Source: Shimia sagamensis (GTDB lineage Bacteria > Pseudomonadota > Alphaproteobacteria > Rhodobacterales > Rhodobacteraceae). From it: a stretch of DNA of 64,000 nucleotides. Shown one piece after another: positions 45,678-54,453 of the stretch. The first letter of the stretch is position 1. The number at the start of each line of letters is the position of its first letter. The DNA is taken from positions 248,001 through 312,000 of the forward strand of contig NZ_FXTY01000004.1 of NCBI RefSeq assembly GCF_900182745.1, in the 5' to 3' direction. Position numbers and translations under genes: made by a program. Below the pieces are notes generated by a model, which was given only the letters and a program-made list of their open reading frames with translations, searched no databases and was not told the origin of the DNA.

Positions 45678-47243
45678 TTAAGCGAGGTCCTTATAGGACA
45701 CCTCTTTGGCATCTGCGCCTTCGCCCACCTTGTCACGGCGCACTAGAAGACGGTTGAGCGCGTGGATGTAAGCCTTGGCCGAGGCGACAACCGTGTCGGT
45801 GTTGGCGGACTGGCCAGTGGCGATCACGCCGTCTTCTTCCAGACGCACGGAGACGGTTGCCTGCGCGTCGGTACCCTCAGTGACGGCGCTCACCTGATAG
45901 AGTTGCAGGCGCGCGGCGTTGGGGTGGATTTCGCGGATGGCTTTGAAAGACGCATCCACTGGGCCATCGCCTTCGGCTGTGGCGGAGACGTCTTTGCCGT
46001 CCACTTCCATCTCGATGGTGCTTTCTGCCGGTCCGCCGGTGCCGCAGACCACTTTCATGGAAACCAGCTGCAAGCGGTCGTCTTCGTCTTCGCCGCTGTC
46101 CGCGCGCACAAGGGCGATGATGTCGTCGTCAAACACCTCTTTTTTGCGGTCGGCCAGCTCTTTGAAGCGCACAAAGATGTCTTTGAGCTGGTTGTCGCCA
46201 ACCTCAAAGCCAAGCTGATCGAGCTTGTCGCGCAGCGCCGCACGGCCGGAGTGTTTGCCCAAGGGCAGCGAGGTGCCGGAGAGGCCCACGTCTTCGGGAC
46301 GCATGATCTCGAAGTTCTCGCGGTTTTTCAGCATGCCGTCCTGGTGGATACCGCTTTCATGGGCAAAGGCGTTTTTGCCAACGATCGCTTTGTTGGGCTG
46401 CACCAGGAAGCCGGACACGGTGGAGACACGGCGGGAGATCGCCATGATCTTGGTGGTGTCGATGCCGGTGGTCCAGGGCATGATGTCGTGGCGGGTTTTC
46501 AACGCCATCACAACTTCTTCGAGCGCGGTGTTGCCGGCGCGTTCGCCCAGGCCGTTGATGGTGCATTCGATCTGACGCGCACCACCTGCGACGGCGGCCA
46601 GGGAGTTGGCGGTCGCCATGCCAAGGTCGTTGTGGCAGTGGGTGGCAAAGATCACCTCATCGGCGCCCGGCACGGTATCGATCAGGCGTTTGATCAGGTC
46701 GGCGCTTTCGGCCGGGGCGGTGTAGCCCACTGTGTCGGGGATGTTGATCGTGGAGGCGCCCGCCTTGATGGCGATCTCGATCACCCGGCAGAGGTAGTCC
46801 CACTCGGTACGGGTGGCATCCATCGGCGACCATTGCACGTTGTCACACAGGTTACGGGCGTGGGTCACGGTCTGATGGATCTTGTCGGCCATCTCATCCA
46901 TGGTGAGGTTGGGAATGGCGCGGTGCAGCGGCGAGGTGCCAATGAAGGTGTGGATGCGGTTCTGTTTGGCGTGTTTCACCGCCTCCCAGCAACGGTCGAT
47001 GTCGGCGAAGTTTGCACGCGCCAGACCACAGATACGGGAGTTCACGGAGTTTTTGGCGATCTCAGAGACCGCTGCAAAGTCACCTTCGGAGGCGATTGGA
47101 AAACCGGCTTCGATAATGTCCACGCCCATGTCATCGAGCATGCTGGCAATTTCCAGTTTCTCGTCATGGGTCATGGTGGCGCCGGGGGATTGCTCGCCGT
47201 CGCGCAGGGTGGTGTCAAAAATCAGGACTTGGTTGTCGGACAT
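45678..47243 (-). CDS. leuA: 2-isopropylmalate synthase
   Basis: LeuA makes 2-isopropylmalate from 2-oxoisovalerate and acetyl-CoA, the first committed step of leucine synthesis. The 521 residues have the TIM-barrel catalytic domain with FDTTLRDGEQSPGATM and the metal-binding HCHNDLGMATANSLAA, plus GERAGNTALEEVVM, and a C-terminal regulatory domain that binds leucine for feedback control (about 390-520). It is 14 bp downstream of the cupin gene on the same strand, so the two are probably co-transcribed. Confidence 0.96.
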   Translation of the reverse strand: MSDNQVLIFDTTLRDGEQSPGATMTHDEKLEIASMLDDMGVDIIEAGFPIASEGDFAAVSEIAKNSVNSRICGLARANFADIDRCWEAVKHAKQNRIHTFIGTSPLHRAIPNLTMDEMADKIHQTVTHARNLCDNVQWSPMDATRTEWDYLCRVIEIAIKAGASTINIPDTVGYTAPAESADLIKRLIDTVPGADEVIFATHCHNDLGMATANSLAAVAGGARQIECTINGLGERAGNTALEEVVMALKTRHDIMPWTTGIDTTKIMAISRRVSTVSGFLVQPNKAIVGKNAFAHESGIHQDGMLKNRENFEIMRPEDVGLSGTSLPLGKHSGRAALRDKLDQLGFEVGDNQLKDIFVRFKELADRKKEVFDDDIIALVRADSGEDEDDRLQLVSMKVVCGTGGPAESTIEMEVDGKDVSATAEGDGPVDASFKAIREIHPNAARLQLYQVSAVTEGTDAQATVSVRLEEDGVIATGQSANTDTVVASAKAYIHALNRLLVRRDKVGEGADAKEVSYKDLA

Positions 47244-47257
47244 GGTTCTATTCCAGT

Positions 47258-47614
47258 TCAGATATGCGGTTTGAGGGCAGGCGGCGTGTCGCTGTCCCCT
47301 GAGTTGGGTTCGCCTGTGGGCTCGATCAGAAGCACTTTGACTTCTTTCTCAGCCCGAGGGCGGTGAATTTGACCTTTGGGTACCACGACCAGTTCGCCGG
47401 GGCCAAAAGTGACGGAGGGCGCATTGTCATAGTCCATGGTGACTTCGCCCTCTAGCACAAGAAAGAAGTCATCGGTGGTGGCATGCTGGTGAAAGGCGTA
47501 TTCGCCCTGAAACTTCACCACCATGACGTCATTGTCATTGTAGCTGGCAACCACATGTGGGTCCCAGTGGCTTGAAAACTTGGACAGTTTTTCAGCAAGG
47601 TTGATTTTTTGCAT
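47258..47614 (-). CDS. Small cupin-domain protein
   Basis: The product has 118 residues and a single cupin barrel with the two metal motifs: HQHATTDDFFLVLEGEVTM (motif 1) and GELVVVPKGQIHRP (motif 2). Similar proteins are small metal-binding enzymes or sensors of unknown substrate. It lies directly before leuA, which suggests an accessory role in leucine synthesis or only shared transcription; nothing in the sequence decides this. Confidence 0.83.
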   Translation of the reverse strand: MQKINLAEKLSKFSSHWDPHVVASYNDNDVMVVKFQGEYAFHQHATTDDFFLVLEGEVTMDYDNAPSVTFGPGELVVVPKGQIHRPRAEKEVKVLLIEPTGEPNSGDSDTPPALKPHI

Positions 47615-47975
47615 AGAGCTTTCCTAGCGTCCTGTGAATGTCGATTAAGCGCTGTGGCTTGGGACAATCGGTGCGAAACAGTCTCCTCTGAGCACGCGCA
47701 CCGACAGGGTCACGCTCAGAGGCGGACTAGGAGTAGATCAAAACCACGCGCAAAGGGCGCCGGAAGGCGCGCGTCTGTTGCGATATGGGCTCGAGTGATC
47801 ATGGCGCAGATTTATACATGCCGTTGATCAAATGAAAAGAGCAAAAGTTTTGGATTTTTGCCGCGAGATTTGCCCCGTTGCAGCGGATCTGTGCACCCTA
47901 GGAAATGTTTGGAAAATGGATGTCGGGGAGTCAGGCAGCGGGTTACAGCAGCATTGCCAGAGAAGCTGTGGGAAC
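47615..47975. other. Intergenic stretch before the cupin-leuA pair
   Basis: About 360 bp without a supported gene. It should contain the promoter of the cupin-leuA unit on the minus strand. I see no riboswitch, leader peptide with leucine codons, or strong hairpin in it. A short frame on the plus strand runs through the following terminator and is not a credible gene. Confidence 0.4.
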
Positions 47976-48002
47976 AAAAGCCGCGCAAAGGGTGCGGCTT
48001 TT
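47976..48002. terminator. Terminator after the MORN-repeat gene
   Basis: AAAAGCCGC (47976-47984) pairs with GCGGCTTTT (47994-48002) over 9 bp. T runs occur on both sides, so it may work in either direction; the MORN gene ends 20 bp away. Confidence 0.7.
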
Positions 48003-48021
48003 CAGTGTTTGAGGCGGCAAG

Positions 48022-49431
48022 TCAGCCGTCGTTTTGCGCTGGCGCAGCCTCTGACAGGGTGCCGTTGGCCCAGTTGCCTTTGCGCTCTTCACCGGAAGCG
48101 TAGGTCATCGTGCCTTCGCCTTGACGCTGACCGCCTTTGAAAGTGCCCTCATAAATATCGCCATTGGCGTAGGTCGCCACGCCAACCCCGTCGATCTCGC
48201 CGGTTTTCCATTCGCCGGCGTATTTGAAGCCGTCCGGCATGACAATTTCGCCTATGCCGTTGCGCTGGCCTAAAGAGAATTGACCGGTGTAAGTGGTGCC
48301 ATCGGCGTAAGTGGCAACGCCCATGCCGTGGCGCTGGCCGTCCTGCCATTCGCCTTCGTAGCGGTAGCCGTCCGCGTAGGTCATCACGCCGCGACCGTGG
48401 TTTTTGGCGTTTTTGAAGTCGCCTTCGTAGACCAGACCATTGGCGTAGATTGCCTTGCCCACACCTTCGTTCACGCCCGCTTGCCAGTCACCTTCGTAAG
48501 TCGTGCCGTCGGTGTAAGTGATTTTGCCCTGACCATCCGCAAGCCCGTCGGAAAATTGCCCGATATAAATGGAGCCGTCTGCATAGGTGACCTGGCCGTT
48601 GCCTGCGATGTCACCGTTGACCCAAGTGCCGACATAGACGTAGCCATCACTGCCTTTGAAGGTGCCCTCGCCATGGCGTTGATCTGCCTGGAAGTCGCCC
48701 TCATAGGTGTCGCCATTGGCGTAGGTCACCATGCCTGTGCCTTGGCGTTGCCCTCCCACCAGTTGGCCGACGTAGACGTCGCCATTGGGTTGGGTGAGGG
48801 TGCCATCACCTTCGATCTGGCCAGCAGCCCACATGCCTTGGTAGATCAAGCCACCAGGCATGGTCAGGCGGCCTTGTCCGGCGCGTTCACCTGCTTTGAT
48901 TTCGCCGTCATAGATGGTGCCGTCAGCATAGGTGATCTTGCCGAGGCCTTCTTTGATGCCATTGAGCCAGTCACCTTCGTAACGGTAGCCAGCCGGGCTG
49001 ATCATCACACCCTTGCCGTGGTGGTTGGCGTTCTGGAAGTTGCCTTCGTAGCGCACGCCATTTGCGTAGGTGGCTACGCCGGTGCCTGTGATCTTGCCAT
49101 CAGCCCAATCCCCTTCGTAGGTGCCACCATCGGTGAAGGTAATTTTGCCAAAGCCATGTGGTTTGCCTTTGGCAAAATTGCCAACGTAAACCGAGCCATT
49201 GGGGAAGCGCGCCATGCCGTCGCCAACAATCTCACCATCCACCCAAGCGCCTTCGTATTCGTAGCCGTTGGGCAGGCGGTAGATGCCGGTGCCGTGTTGC
49301 AGCCCGTTCTTGAAGGTACCCTCATAGACACCGCCATCGTCATATTGTTTGGTCAGAACCTGGCTGTCCTGTGCGAAGGCGGATGTGCCTGCCAACAGGA
49401 TGGCTAAGGTAAGTGCCTGAGTTCTGCTCAT
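48022..49431 (-). CDS. Secreted MORN-repeat protein with 18 repeats
   Basis: The 469-residue protein has a signal peptide (1-about 21, ending TSAFAQ) and then 18 full MORN repeats of 23 residues (pattern Y.G.(W/F)..G...G.G...(Y).(D/N)G) plus a half repeat before a short tail. MORN repeats form an elongated beta-sheet and serve as scaffolds or lipid contacts; here the location is periplasmic or extracellular. The ATG at 49431 is chosen for the signal peptide; a longer frame begins five codons upstream. It is divergent from nadE. The repeats are related pairwise at a distance of nine. Confidence 0.87.
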   Translation of the reverse strand: MSRTQALTLAILLAGTSAFAQDSQVLTKQYDDGGVYEGTFKNGLQHGTGIYRLPNGYEYEGAWVDGEIVGDGMARFPNGSVYVGNFAKGKPHGFGKITFTDGGTYEGDWADGKITGTGVATYANGVRYEGNFQNANHHGKGVMISPAGYRYEGDWLNGIKEGLGKITYADGTIYDGEIKAGERAGQGRLTMPGGLIYQGMWAAGQIEGDGTLTQPNGDVYVGQLVGGQRQGTGMVTYANGDTYEGDFQADQRHGEGTFKGSDGYVYVGTWVNGDIAGNGQVTYADGSIYIGQFSDGLADGQGKITYTDGTTYEGDWQAGVNEGVGKAIYANGLVYEGDFKNAKNHGRGVMTYADGYRYEGEWQDGQRHGMGVATYADGTTYTGQFSLGQRNGIGEIVMPDGFKYAGEWKTGEIDGVGVATYANGDIYEGTFKGGQRQGEGTMTYASGEERKGNWANGTLSEAAPAQNDG

Positions 49432-49645
49432 AATTTCCAGTCCCACTGTTGCCCCATCGGAGCATCCCCATCACCTTGCGGTGTTTTGCGTGATTTTAGG
49501 GCAAGGGTGTGATTGGGGCAAACGGTTTTGCACCTTTGGCCTGTTTTGGCGGGATTGAGCGGTTCGGGGGCAGTGGTTTGCGCTTTTCCTTGGCGCTGTG
49601 TCTGCTACATCTTTGCGCAAGTAACGCGGTGCGGGAAGAAAATTG

Positions 49646-51304
49646 ATGGCTGATACATTCCGTTTGACACTGGCGCAGGCCAATCCGGTGATGGGTGATC
49701 TGGCGGGCAACGCCAATAAGGTGCGTGAGGTCTGGGCTGAGGCCAAGGCGGCGCAGTCCGACATGGTGGCGTTCCCGGAAATGTTCATTGTTGGCTACAA
49801 CGCGCAGGATTTGATCCTGAAGTCGGCGTTGCAGGCGGCAGCATTGGCAGAGATTGAACAACTGGCCGTCGATTGTGCTGAGGGGCCGGTTGTGGCCGTG
49901 GGTGGTCCGCTGGTGCAGGACGGCGCGTTGTACAACGCTTACTTCATCCTGAAGGGTGGGAAGATTGCCCATACGCAGCTAAAGCACCATTTGCCGAACT
50001 ACACTGTGTTTGACGAGGAACGCCTGTTTGCCCATGGGCCGATGGGTGGTCCGTATGATGTGAACGGCGTGCGTGTTGGCAGCCCGATTTGTGAGGATGC
50101 CTGGTTTGAGGATGTGCCGGAGACCATGGAAGAAACCGGTGCGGAGATCCTCGTGGTGCCCAATGGCTCGCCTTACTACCGCGACAAGTTTGATCGCCGC
50201 ATGAACCACATGGTTGCCCGGGTGATCGAGACCGAACTGCCGCTGGTGTATCTCAACATGGTGGGTGGTCAGGACGATCAGGTGTTTGATGGCGGCTCCT
50301 TTGTGCTGAACCCCGGTGGGCAGTTAGCGACGCAATTGCCGGTGTTTGACGAGGCGGTCGCGCATGTGGAGTTTGAGCGCACCGCTGCTGGCTGGCGGTG
50401 CAAAGACGGCCCAAAGGCGTTGCTGCCGGCGGGGGAAGAGCAGGATTATCGCGTTTGTGTTGAGGCGCTGCGCGACTACATGGGTAAGACCGGCTTTAAG
50501 AAAGTGTTGCTGGGTCTGTCTGGCGGCATTGATAGTGCTCTGGTGGCGACCATTGCGGTGGATGCGCTGGGCGCGGAGAATGTGCGCTGTGTGATGTTGC
50601 CGTCTGAGTACACGTCGCAGGAGTCTCTGGACGATGCCGAGGACATCGCGAAGCGGTTGGGTGTGCATTATGACTATGTGCCAATTGCCGAGGGGCGCGC
50701 AGCGATCACCAACACGCTGGCACCGCTGTTTGAGGGCACGGAGCCGGGGCTGACCGAAGAGAACATTCAGAGTCGTCTGCGCGGGCTGCTGCTGATGGCG
50801 CTGTCCAACAAATTTGGTGAGATGCTGCTGACCACGGGCAACAAATCCGAAGTCGCGGTGGGCTATGCCACGATTTATGGCGACATGGCGGGCGGGTACA
50901 ATCCGATCAAGGATATGTACAAAACCCGCGTGTTTGAGACCTCGCGCTGGCGCAACAATGTGCATCGGGATTGGATGAGCGGGCCTGAGGGCGAGGTCAT
51001 TCCGGTGAACATCATCGACAAGCCGCCTTCCGCCGAGCTGCGCCCCGATCAGAAGGATGAGGACAGCCTGCCGCCGTATGACGTGCTGGATGCGATCCTG
51101 TTCATGCTGGTGGATGAGGACAAATCCGTCGCGGATTGTGTTGCCGCTGGCTATGACCGGGAGACGGTCAAACGCGTGGAGCATCTGGTCTATATCAGCG
51201 AGTACAAACGCTTCCAGTCCGCGCCCGGTGCGCGGTTGAGCAAGAAGGCGTTTTGGCTGGACCGGCGCTATCCGATTGTAAACCGGTTCCGCGATCCGAG
51301 CTGA
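49646..51304 (+). CDS. nadE: Glutamine-dependent NAD+ synthetase
   Basis: NadE makes NAD from deamido-NAD and ATP, using ammonia from glutamine. The 552 residues have an N-terminal nitrilase-fold glutaminase with Glu45 (FPEMF), Lys113 (LKHHLPNY) and Cys149 (PICEDAWF), and a C-terminal synthetase with the P-loop SGGIDSALV near 291 and TTGNKSEVAVGYATIYGDMAGGYNPIKD. The ATG at 49646 follows GAAGAAAA. The next gene, RidA-like, starts 37 bp later. Confidence 0.96.
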   Translation: MADTFRLTLAQANPVMGDLAGNANKVREVWAEAKAAQSDMVAFPEMFIVGYNAQDLILKSALQAAALAEIEQLAVDCAEGPVVAVGGPLVQDGALYNAYFILKGGKIAHTQLKHHLPNYTVFDEERLFAHGPMGGPYDVNGVRVGSPICEDAWFEDVPETMEETGAEILVVPNGSPYYRDKFDRRMNHMVARVIETELPLVYLNMVGGQDDQVFDGGSFVLNPGGQLATQLPVFDEAVAHVEFERTAAGWRCKDGPKALLPAGEEQDYRVCVEALRDYMGKTGFKKVLLGLSGGIDSALVATIAVDALGAENVRCVMLPSEYTSQESLDDAEDIAKRLGVHYDYVPIAEGRAAITNTLAPLFEGTEPGLTEENIQSRLRGLLLMALSNKFGEMLLTTGNKSEVAVGYATIYGDMAGGYNPIKDMYKTRVFETSRWRNNVHRDWMSGPEGEVIPVNIIDKPPSAELRPDQKDEDSLPPYDVLDAILFMLVDEDKSVADCVAAGYDRETVKRVEHLVYISEYKRFQSAPGARLSKKAFWLDRRYPIVNRFRDPS

Positions 51305-51341
51305 GCGACAGAACTAACGTAGATTTATCAGAGGCTAGACC

Positions 51342-51689
51342 ATGATTGAGCGCAAACACACGGGCACGCGGATGTCCAAAATCGTCATCCACAATCAGGT
51401 GGCCTACCTGTGCGGACAAGTTGGCGCGGGTGACACGGTTGCGGAGCAGACACGCGATTGCCTGTCTCGCGTGGATGCATTGCTGGAAGAGGCGGGGTCG
51501 GATCGTGAACATATCTTGCAGGCCATCGTGTGGCTGTCTGATATGGCGGATTTTGCCGAGATGAATGCGGTTTGGGATGACTGGGTGCCGGAAGGCCATG
51601 CACCTGCACGGGCCTGCGGCGAAGCCAAACTGGCGCGGGATGTGCTGAAAGTTGAGGTGATTGTTACGGCTGCTGTGAAGGGCGATTGA
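51342..51689 (+). CDS. RidA-family protein
   Basis: The 115-residue protein has the RidA fold signatures: [10 protein letters not shown] near 21, [47 protein letters not shown] in the middle, and [13 protein letters not shown] with the catalytic arginine (about residue 89), then VEVIVTA. RidA enzymes hydrolyse reactive enamines/imines from PLP enzymes. Whether this member keeps that activity or belongs to another Rid subgroup cannot be told by eye, though the Arg is present. It lies 37 bp after nadE. Confidence 0.87.
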   Translation: MIERKHTGTRMSKIVIHNQVAYLCGQVGAGDTVAEQTRDCLSRVDALLEEAGSDREHILQAIVWLSDMADFAEMNAVWDDWVPEGHAPARACGEAKLARDVLKVEVIVTAAVKGD

Positions 51690-51797
51690 GGAGTCGGCTT
51701 TGGAGGTAGGGCTTCAAAAATCGCCCTCTCCCTGTCCAACAGCGAAAGGCCGGATTGAGGCCATTGTGACGGATGATCCGGCCATTGCGAATGTCGA

Positions 51798-52250
51798 TCA
51801 ACCGAATGGATCTGCCGTTAGGCCAACTCCTGTGTCTTCTCGTTTATCAAACAGTCCATAGTAGCAGTCTGACCCCACAACTCTGTCATTGTTCCAGACG
51901 GTTGATAGAGTTACTTCGCAGAATTTTCCCTCTACTTGCGCCCTATAAAAGCGTCTCATGTAGTCTCTGGGGTAGACTTCTTCAAATTCGCTAGCTGGTG
52001 AAATTATCGCAATGCATTCGTTGAGTTGGGATTTCAAATTGTCATTACTGTTAAGAAGATTCAGAGGGTTTCTGGACGGAGTACACCATCTTGCAGGCCC
52101 CTCGATTGATTGAATCATCGAAGCCATCTTCTCAATTCTGTTATGCGCGGATTTCGGCCAAGAGAAACGATCGCTAGACTTAAACTCAAAGACAAAGAGA
52201 ACGCTAATCAAAAGCACCGCAAGGCCCACAAGCGACGGTTTCAATTTCAT
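51798..52250 (-). CDS. Hypothetical single-pass membrane protein, AT-richer than its surroundings
   Basis: The product has 150 residues: an N-terminal membrane anchor or uncut signal (LVGLAVLLISVLFVFEF, about 8-24), then a soluble domain with four Cys (WCTPS, NECIAI, KFCEVT, SDCYYG) that could form two disulfides outside the membrane. GGAGTGGAGCC precedes ATG 52250 at good spacing, which supports a real gene. I do not recognise a family. The base composition is visibly lower in GC than in the flanking genes, so it may have been acquired recently. Confidence 0.6.
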   Translation of the reverse strand: MKLKPSLVGLAVLLISVLFVFEFKSSDRFSWPKSAHNRIEKMASMIQSIEGPARWCTPSRNPLNLLNSNDNLKSQLNECIAIISPASEFEEVYPRDYMRRFYRAQVEGKFCEVTLSTVWNNDRVVGSDCYYGLFDKREDTGVGLTADPFG

Positions 52251-52412
52251 GGCTCCACTCCCCGAACTCAGATCGTGGGTTTTTTATGGGCGAAAGCGAC
52301 ACAAGTAAATGTCAGGTTGGAGCCGACAGATACCGTCGCGGCTGAGCCGACCAACGCCAGCAAGTCCGCAAAGCCGACATCTGTTCTCAAAACGCCATTT
52401 TATCGTGACCCA

Positions 52413-52448
52413 AAAATTTCGGCGCGTCCCTATTTTGGAACGCGCCGT
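52413..52448 (-). terminator. Terminator after gltX
   Basis: CGGCGCGT (52421-52428) pairs with ACGCGCCG (52441-52448) around a 12-base loop; on the minus strand AAATTTTTG follows, so it ends the gltX transcript. Confidence 0.75.
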
Positions 52449-52463
52449 TTTCTTTTAAGCGAC

Positions 52464-53789
52464 TTAGCCGCGCGCTTTGATGACCTGCAGCAGCGGCATC
52501 AGAGAAGCCATGTCCGGGCCGTTTTTCTGACCTGTGAGGGCTTTGCGCAGGGGCATAAACAGACCGCGGCCTTTGCGGCCGGTGGCCTCTTTCACGGCGG
52601 TGGTCCAGGTGGACCATGTGTCGTCGTCAAAAGGGGCTTCGGGCAGGAGCTTCATGGCTTCGGCGATGAACTCTTTGTCCTCGTCGTCGATCTCTGGCTC
52701 TGCGCCATTGGTGTAGAGGTCCCACCATTTGCCCAGATCGTTGAGCGTGGTGATGTTGTCGCGGGTCACGTTCCAGAACCGCTCGGCTTTATCGGCAGGC
52801 ACACCCACGGCGGCGATGGCGTCTGCCACCTCTTCCAGTGGCTTTTCGTGCAGCACTTTGGCGGTAAGCGGGTAGAGGTCTTGCACGTCAAACTTGGTGG
52901 GTGCTGCGCCAAATTTGGTGATGTCAAAACCGTCCGCGATCTCTTCGAGGTTGGCGCGCAGCTCCATTGGGTCGGAGCTGCCCAGACGGGCCATCAGGCT
53001 CAGGAGGGCCATCGGCTGCACGCCCGCTTCGCGCAGGTCACGCAAGGCCAGGGTGCCGAGGCGTTTGGAGAGCGCTTCGCCCTGTGGGCCGGTCAGCAGG
53101 GAGTGGTGCGCGAAGTTTGGCACCGCGCCGCCCAGAGCTTCGATGATCTGGATTTGCGTGGCGGTGTTAGTGACGTGGTCAGAACCGCGCACAACGTCGG
53201 TGATGCCGTAGTCGATGTCGTCACACACCGAAGCCAGCGTGTAGAGGAACTGGCCGTCGGCGCGGATCAAGACCGGATCGGACACAGAGGCAGCGTCAAT
53301 TGAGCGGTTGCCCAAGATGCCGTCGGTCCATTCGATACGTTCGTGATCGAGCTTGAAACGCCAGTGGCCGTTGCCGCGCTCTTCGCGCAGTTTGGCTTTT
53401 TCGTCGTCCGACAGGTTCAGCGCCGCGCGGTCATAGACCGGTGGTTTGCCCATGTTGAGCTGCTTCTTACGCTTCAGATCAAGCTCGACTGGCGTTTCAA
53501 AACACTCGTAGAACCGGCCCATGTCGCGCAGTTTTTGCGCGGCGTCTTCATAACGGTCCAGACGGGAGGACTGGGTTTCGATGCGGTCCCAAGTCAGGCC
53601 AAGCCATTCGAGATCCTGTTGAATGGCGTCGACATATTCCTGTTTGCTGCGCTCTGGATCGGTGTCGTCAATGCGCAGCACAAAGGTGCCGCCAGCTTTG
53701 CGAGCGATCAGATGGTTCATCAGCGCGGTGCGCAGGTTGCCGACGTGGATGTAGCCAGTGGGCGAAGGGGCAAAACGGGTGGTCGTCAT
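52464..53789 (-). CDS. gltX: Glutamyl-tRNA synthetase
   Basis: The 441-residue class I synthetase charges tRNA(Glu) or tRNA(Glu/Gln). It opens with FAPSPTGYIHVGNLRTALMNHL, the HIGH-type motif, and has the KMSKS-type loop EALSKRLG near 243, with a C-terminal helical anticodon-binding part (about 300-440). The ATG at 53789 is used because conservation begins with TTTRFAPSPTG; the frame runs longer upstream. Rhodobacterales often carry two gltX genes, and this short type may be one of a pair. It ends at its own terminator. Confidence 0.95.
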   Translation of the reverse strand: MTTTRFAPSPTGYIHVGNLRTALMNHLIARKAGGTFVLRIDDTDPERSKQEYVDAIQQDLEWLGLTWDRIETQSSRLDRYEDAAQKLRDMGRFYECFETPVELDLKRKKQLNMGKPPVYDRAALNLSDDEKAKLREERGNGHWRFKLDHERIEWTDGILGNRSIDAASVSDPVLIRADGQFLYTLASVCDDIDYGITDVVRGSDHVTNTATQIQIIEALGGAVPNFAHHSLLTGPQGEALSKRLGTLALRDLREAGVQPMALLSLMARLGSSDPMELRANLEEIADGFDITKFGAAPTKFDVQDLYPLTAKVLHEKPLEEVADAIAAVGVPADKAERFWNVTRDNITTLNDLGKWWDLYTNGAEPEIDDEDKEFIAEAMKLLPEAPFDDDTWSTWTTAVKEATGRKGRGLFMPLRKALTGQKNGPDMASLMPLLQVIKARG

Positions 53790-53851
53790 GGGAATCTCCT
53801 GTTGCGTGTTCCCATTCCACACCTTGGGTGATTTGTCCAGAAAAGCGGCAG

Positions 53852-54280
53852 TTAGCCTGCGTGAACCGGCCATTTGGCGTTCAGATCGGCAAGGCCGGTT
53901 TGGATCAACTCCTCGAGCACGGTGAGGTCGATGTCATCCAGCTTGTTGATGTAGAGACAAGATTTCCCAAGTTTGTGTTTGCCAACGCGGGCGAGGATGG
54001 CGCTGTAGTCCTGATAGCCGGGCATGATGTAGAGCACGAGGTTGGCTTTGCGGGGGCTGAAACCTGTGGCGAGGAAGTCTCCTTCGCGGCCGCTGTTGTA
54101 GCGGTAGTGGTATTGGCCAAAGCCAATGATCGACGGGCCCCACATGACAGGAGGATAGCCGGAGACGCGTTGAAAAAGATCGAGTAAGGCCAACGCGTCA
54201 GATTGGCGGCGGGCGGGCTTCACTGTTTGCAGGAAATCCTGCGGGGAGACGTCTGAGGGGGCGGTTTTGTTGGTGCTCAT
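53852..54280 (-). CDS. DUF1801 family protein
   Basis: The product has 142 residues. SPQDFLQTVKPARRQSDALALLDLFQRVSGYPPVMWGPSIIGFGQYHYRY and LVLYIMPGYQDYSAIL, LGKHKLGKSCLYINKLDDIDLTVLEELI fit the YdhG/DUF1801 fold, a small iron-uptake-chaperone-like (frataxin-fold) domain of uncertain role. It lies 62 bp before gltX on the same strand, with no terminator between them, so it may be co-transcribed. Confidence 0.83.
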   Translation of the reverse strand: MSTNKTAPSDVSPQDFLQTVKPARRQSDALALLDLFQRVSGYPPVMWGPSIIGFGQYHYRYNSGREGDFLATGFSPRKANLVLYIMPGYQDYSAILARVGKHKLGKSCLYINKLDDIDLTVLEELIQTGLADLNAKWPVHAG

Positions 54281-54453
54281 GTGGGGTTCCAGAAGAAGGG
54301 GCCAAGATCTGCGTGACGAACTGATGCAGAATGTAAGCCTTACATATTAGATATCGATTGTCCTTTCGGCGTTGCCTGGAACTGACGGCGGCGCGATGAG
54401 GTGGGTCTAAGAACGACTTTGTTGTTGACCTGTTCCGCGGAGAGATGTGTCCG

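Noticed and set aside
45762-47366. Long plus-strand open frame (534 codons) under leuA and the cupin gene
   Set aside because: It is antisense to leuA, which has full motif support.
47615-47975. Leucine leader peptide or attenuator before the cupin-leuA pair
   Set aside because: No short frame rich in leucine codons and no terminator/antiterminator pair is visible on the minus strand.
48088-49370. Regularly spaced DNA repeats suggesting a CRISPR array
   Set aside because: The 69-bp period is the coding of 23-residue MORN repeats in one frame; no conserved repeat-spacer structure.
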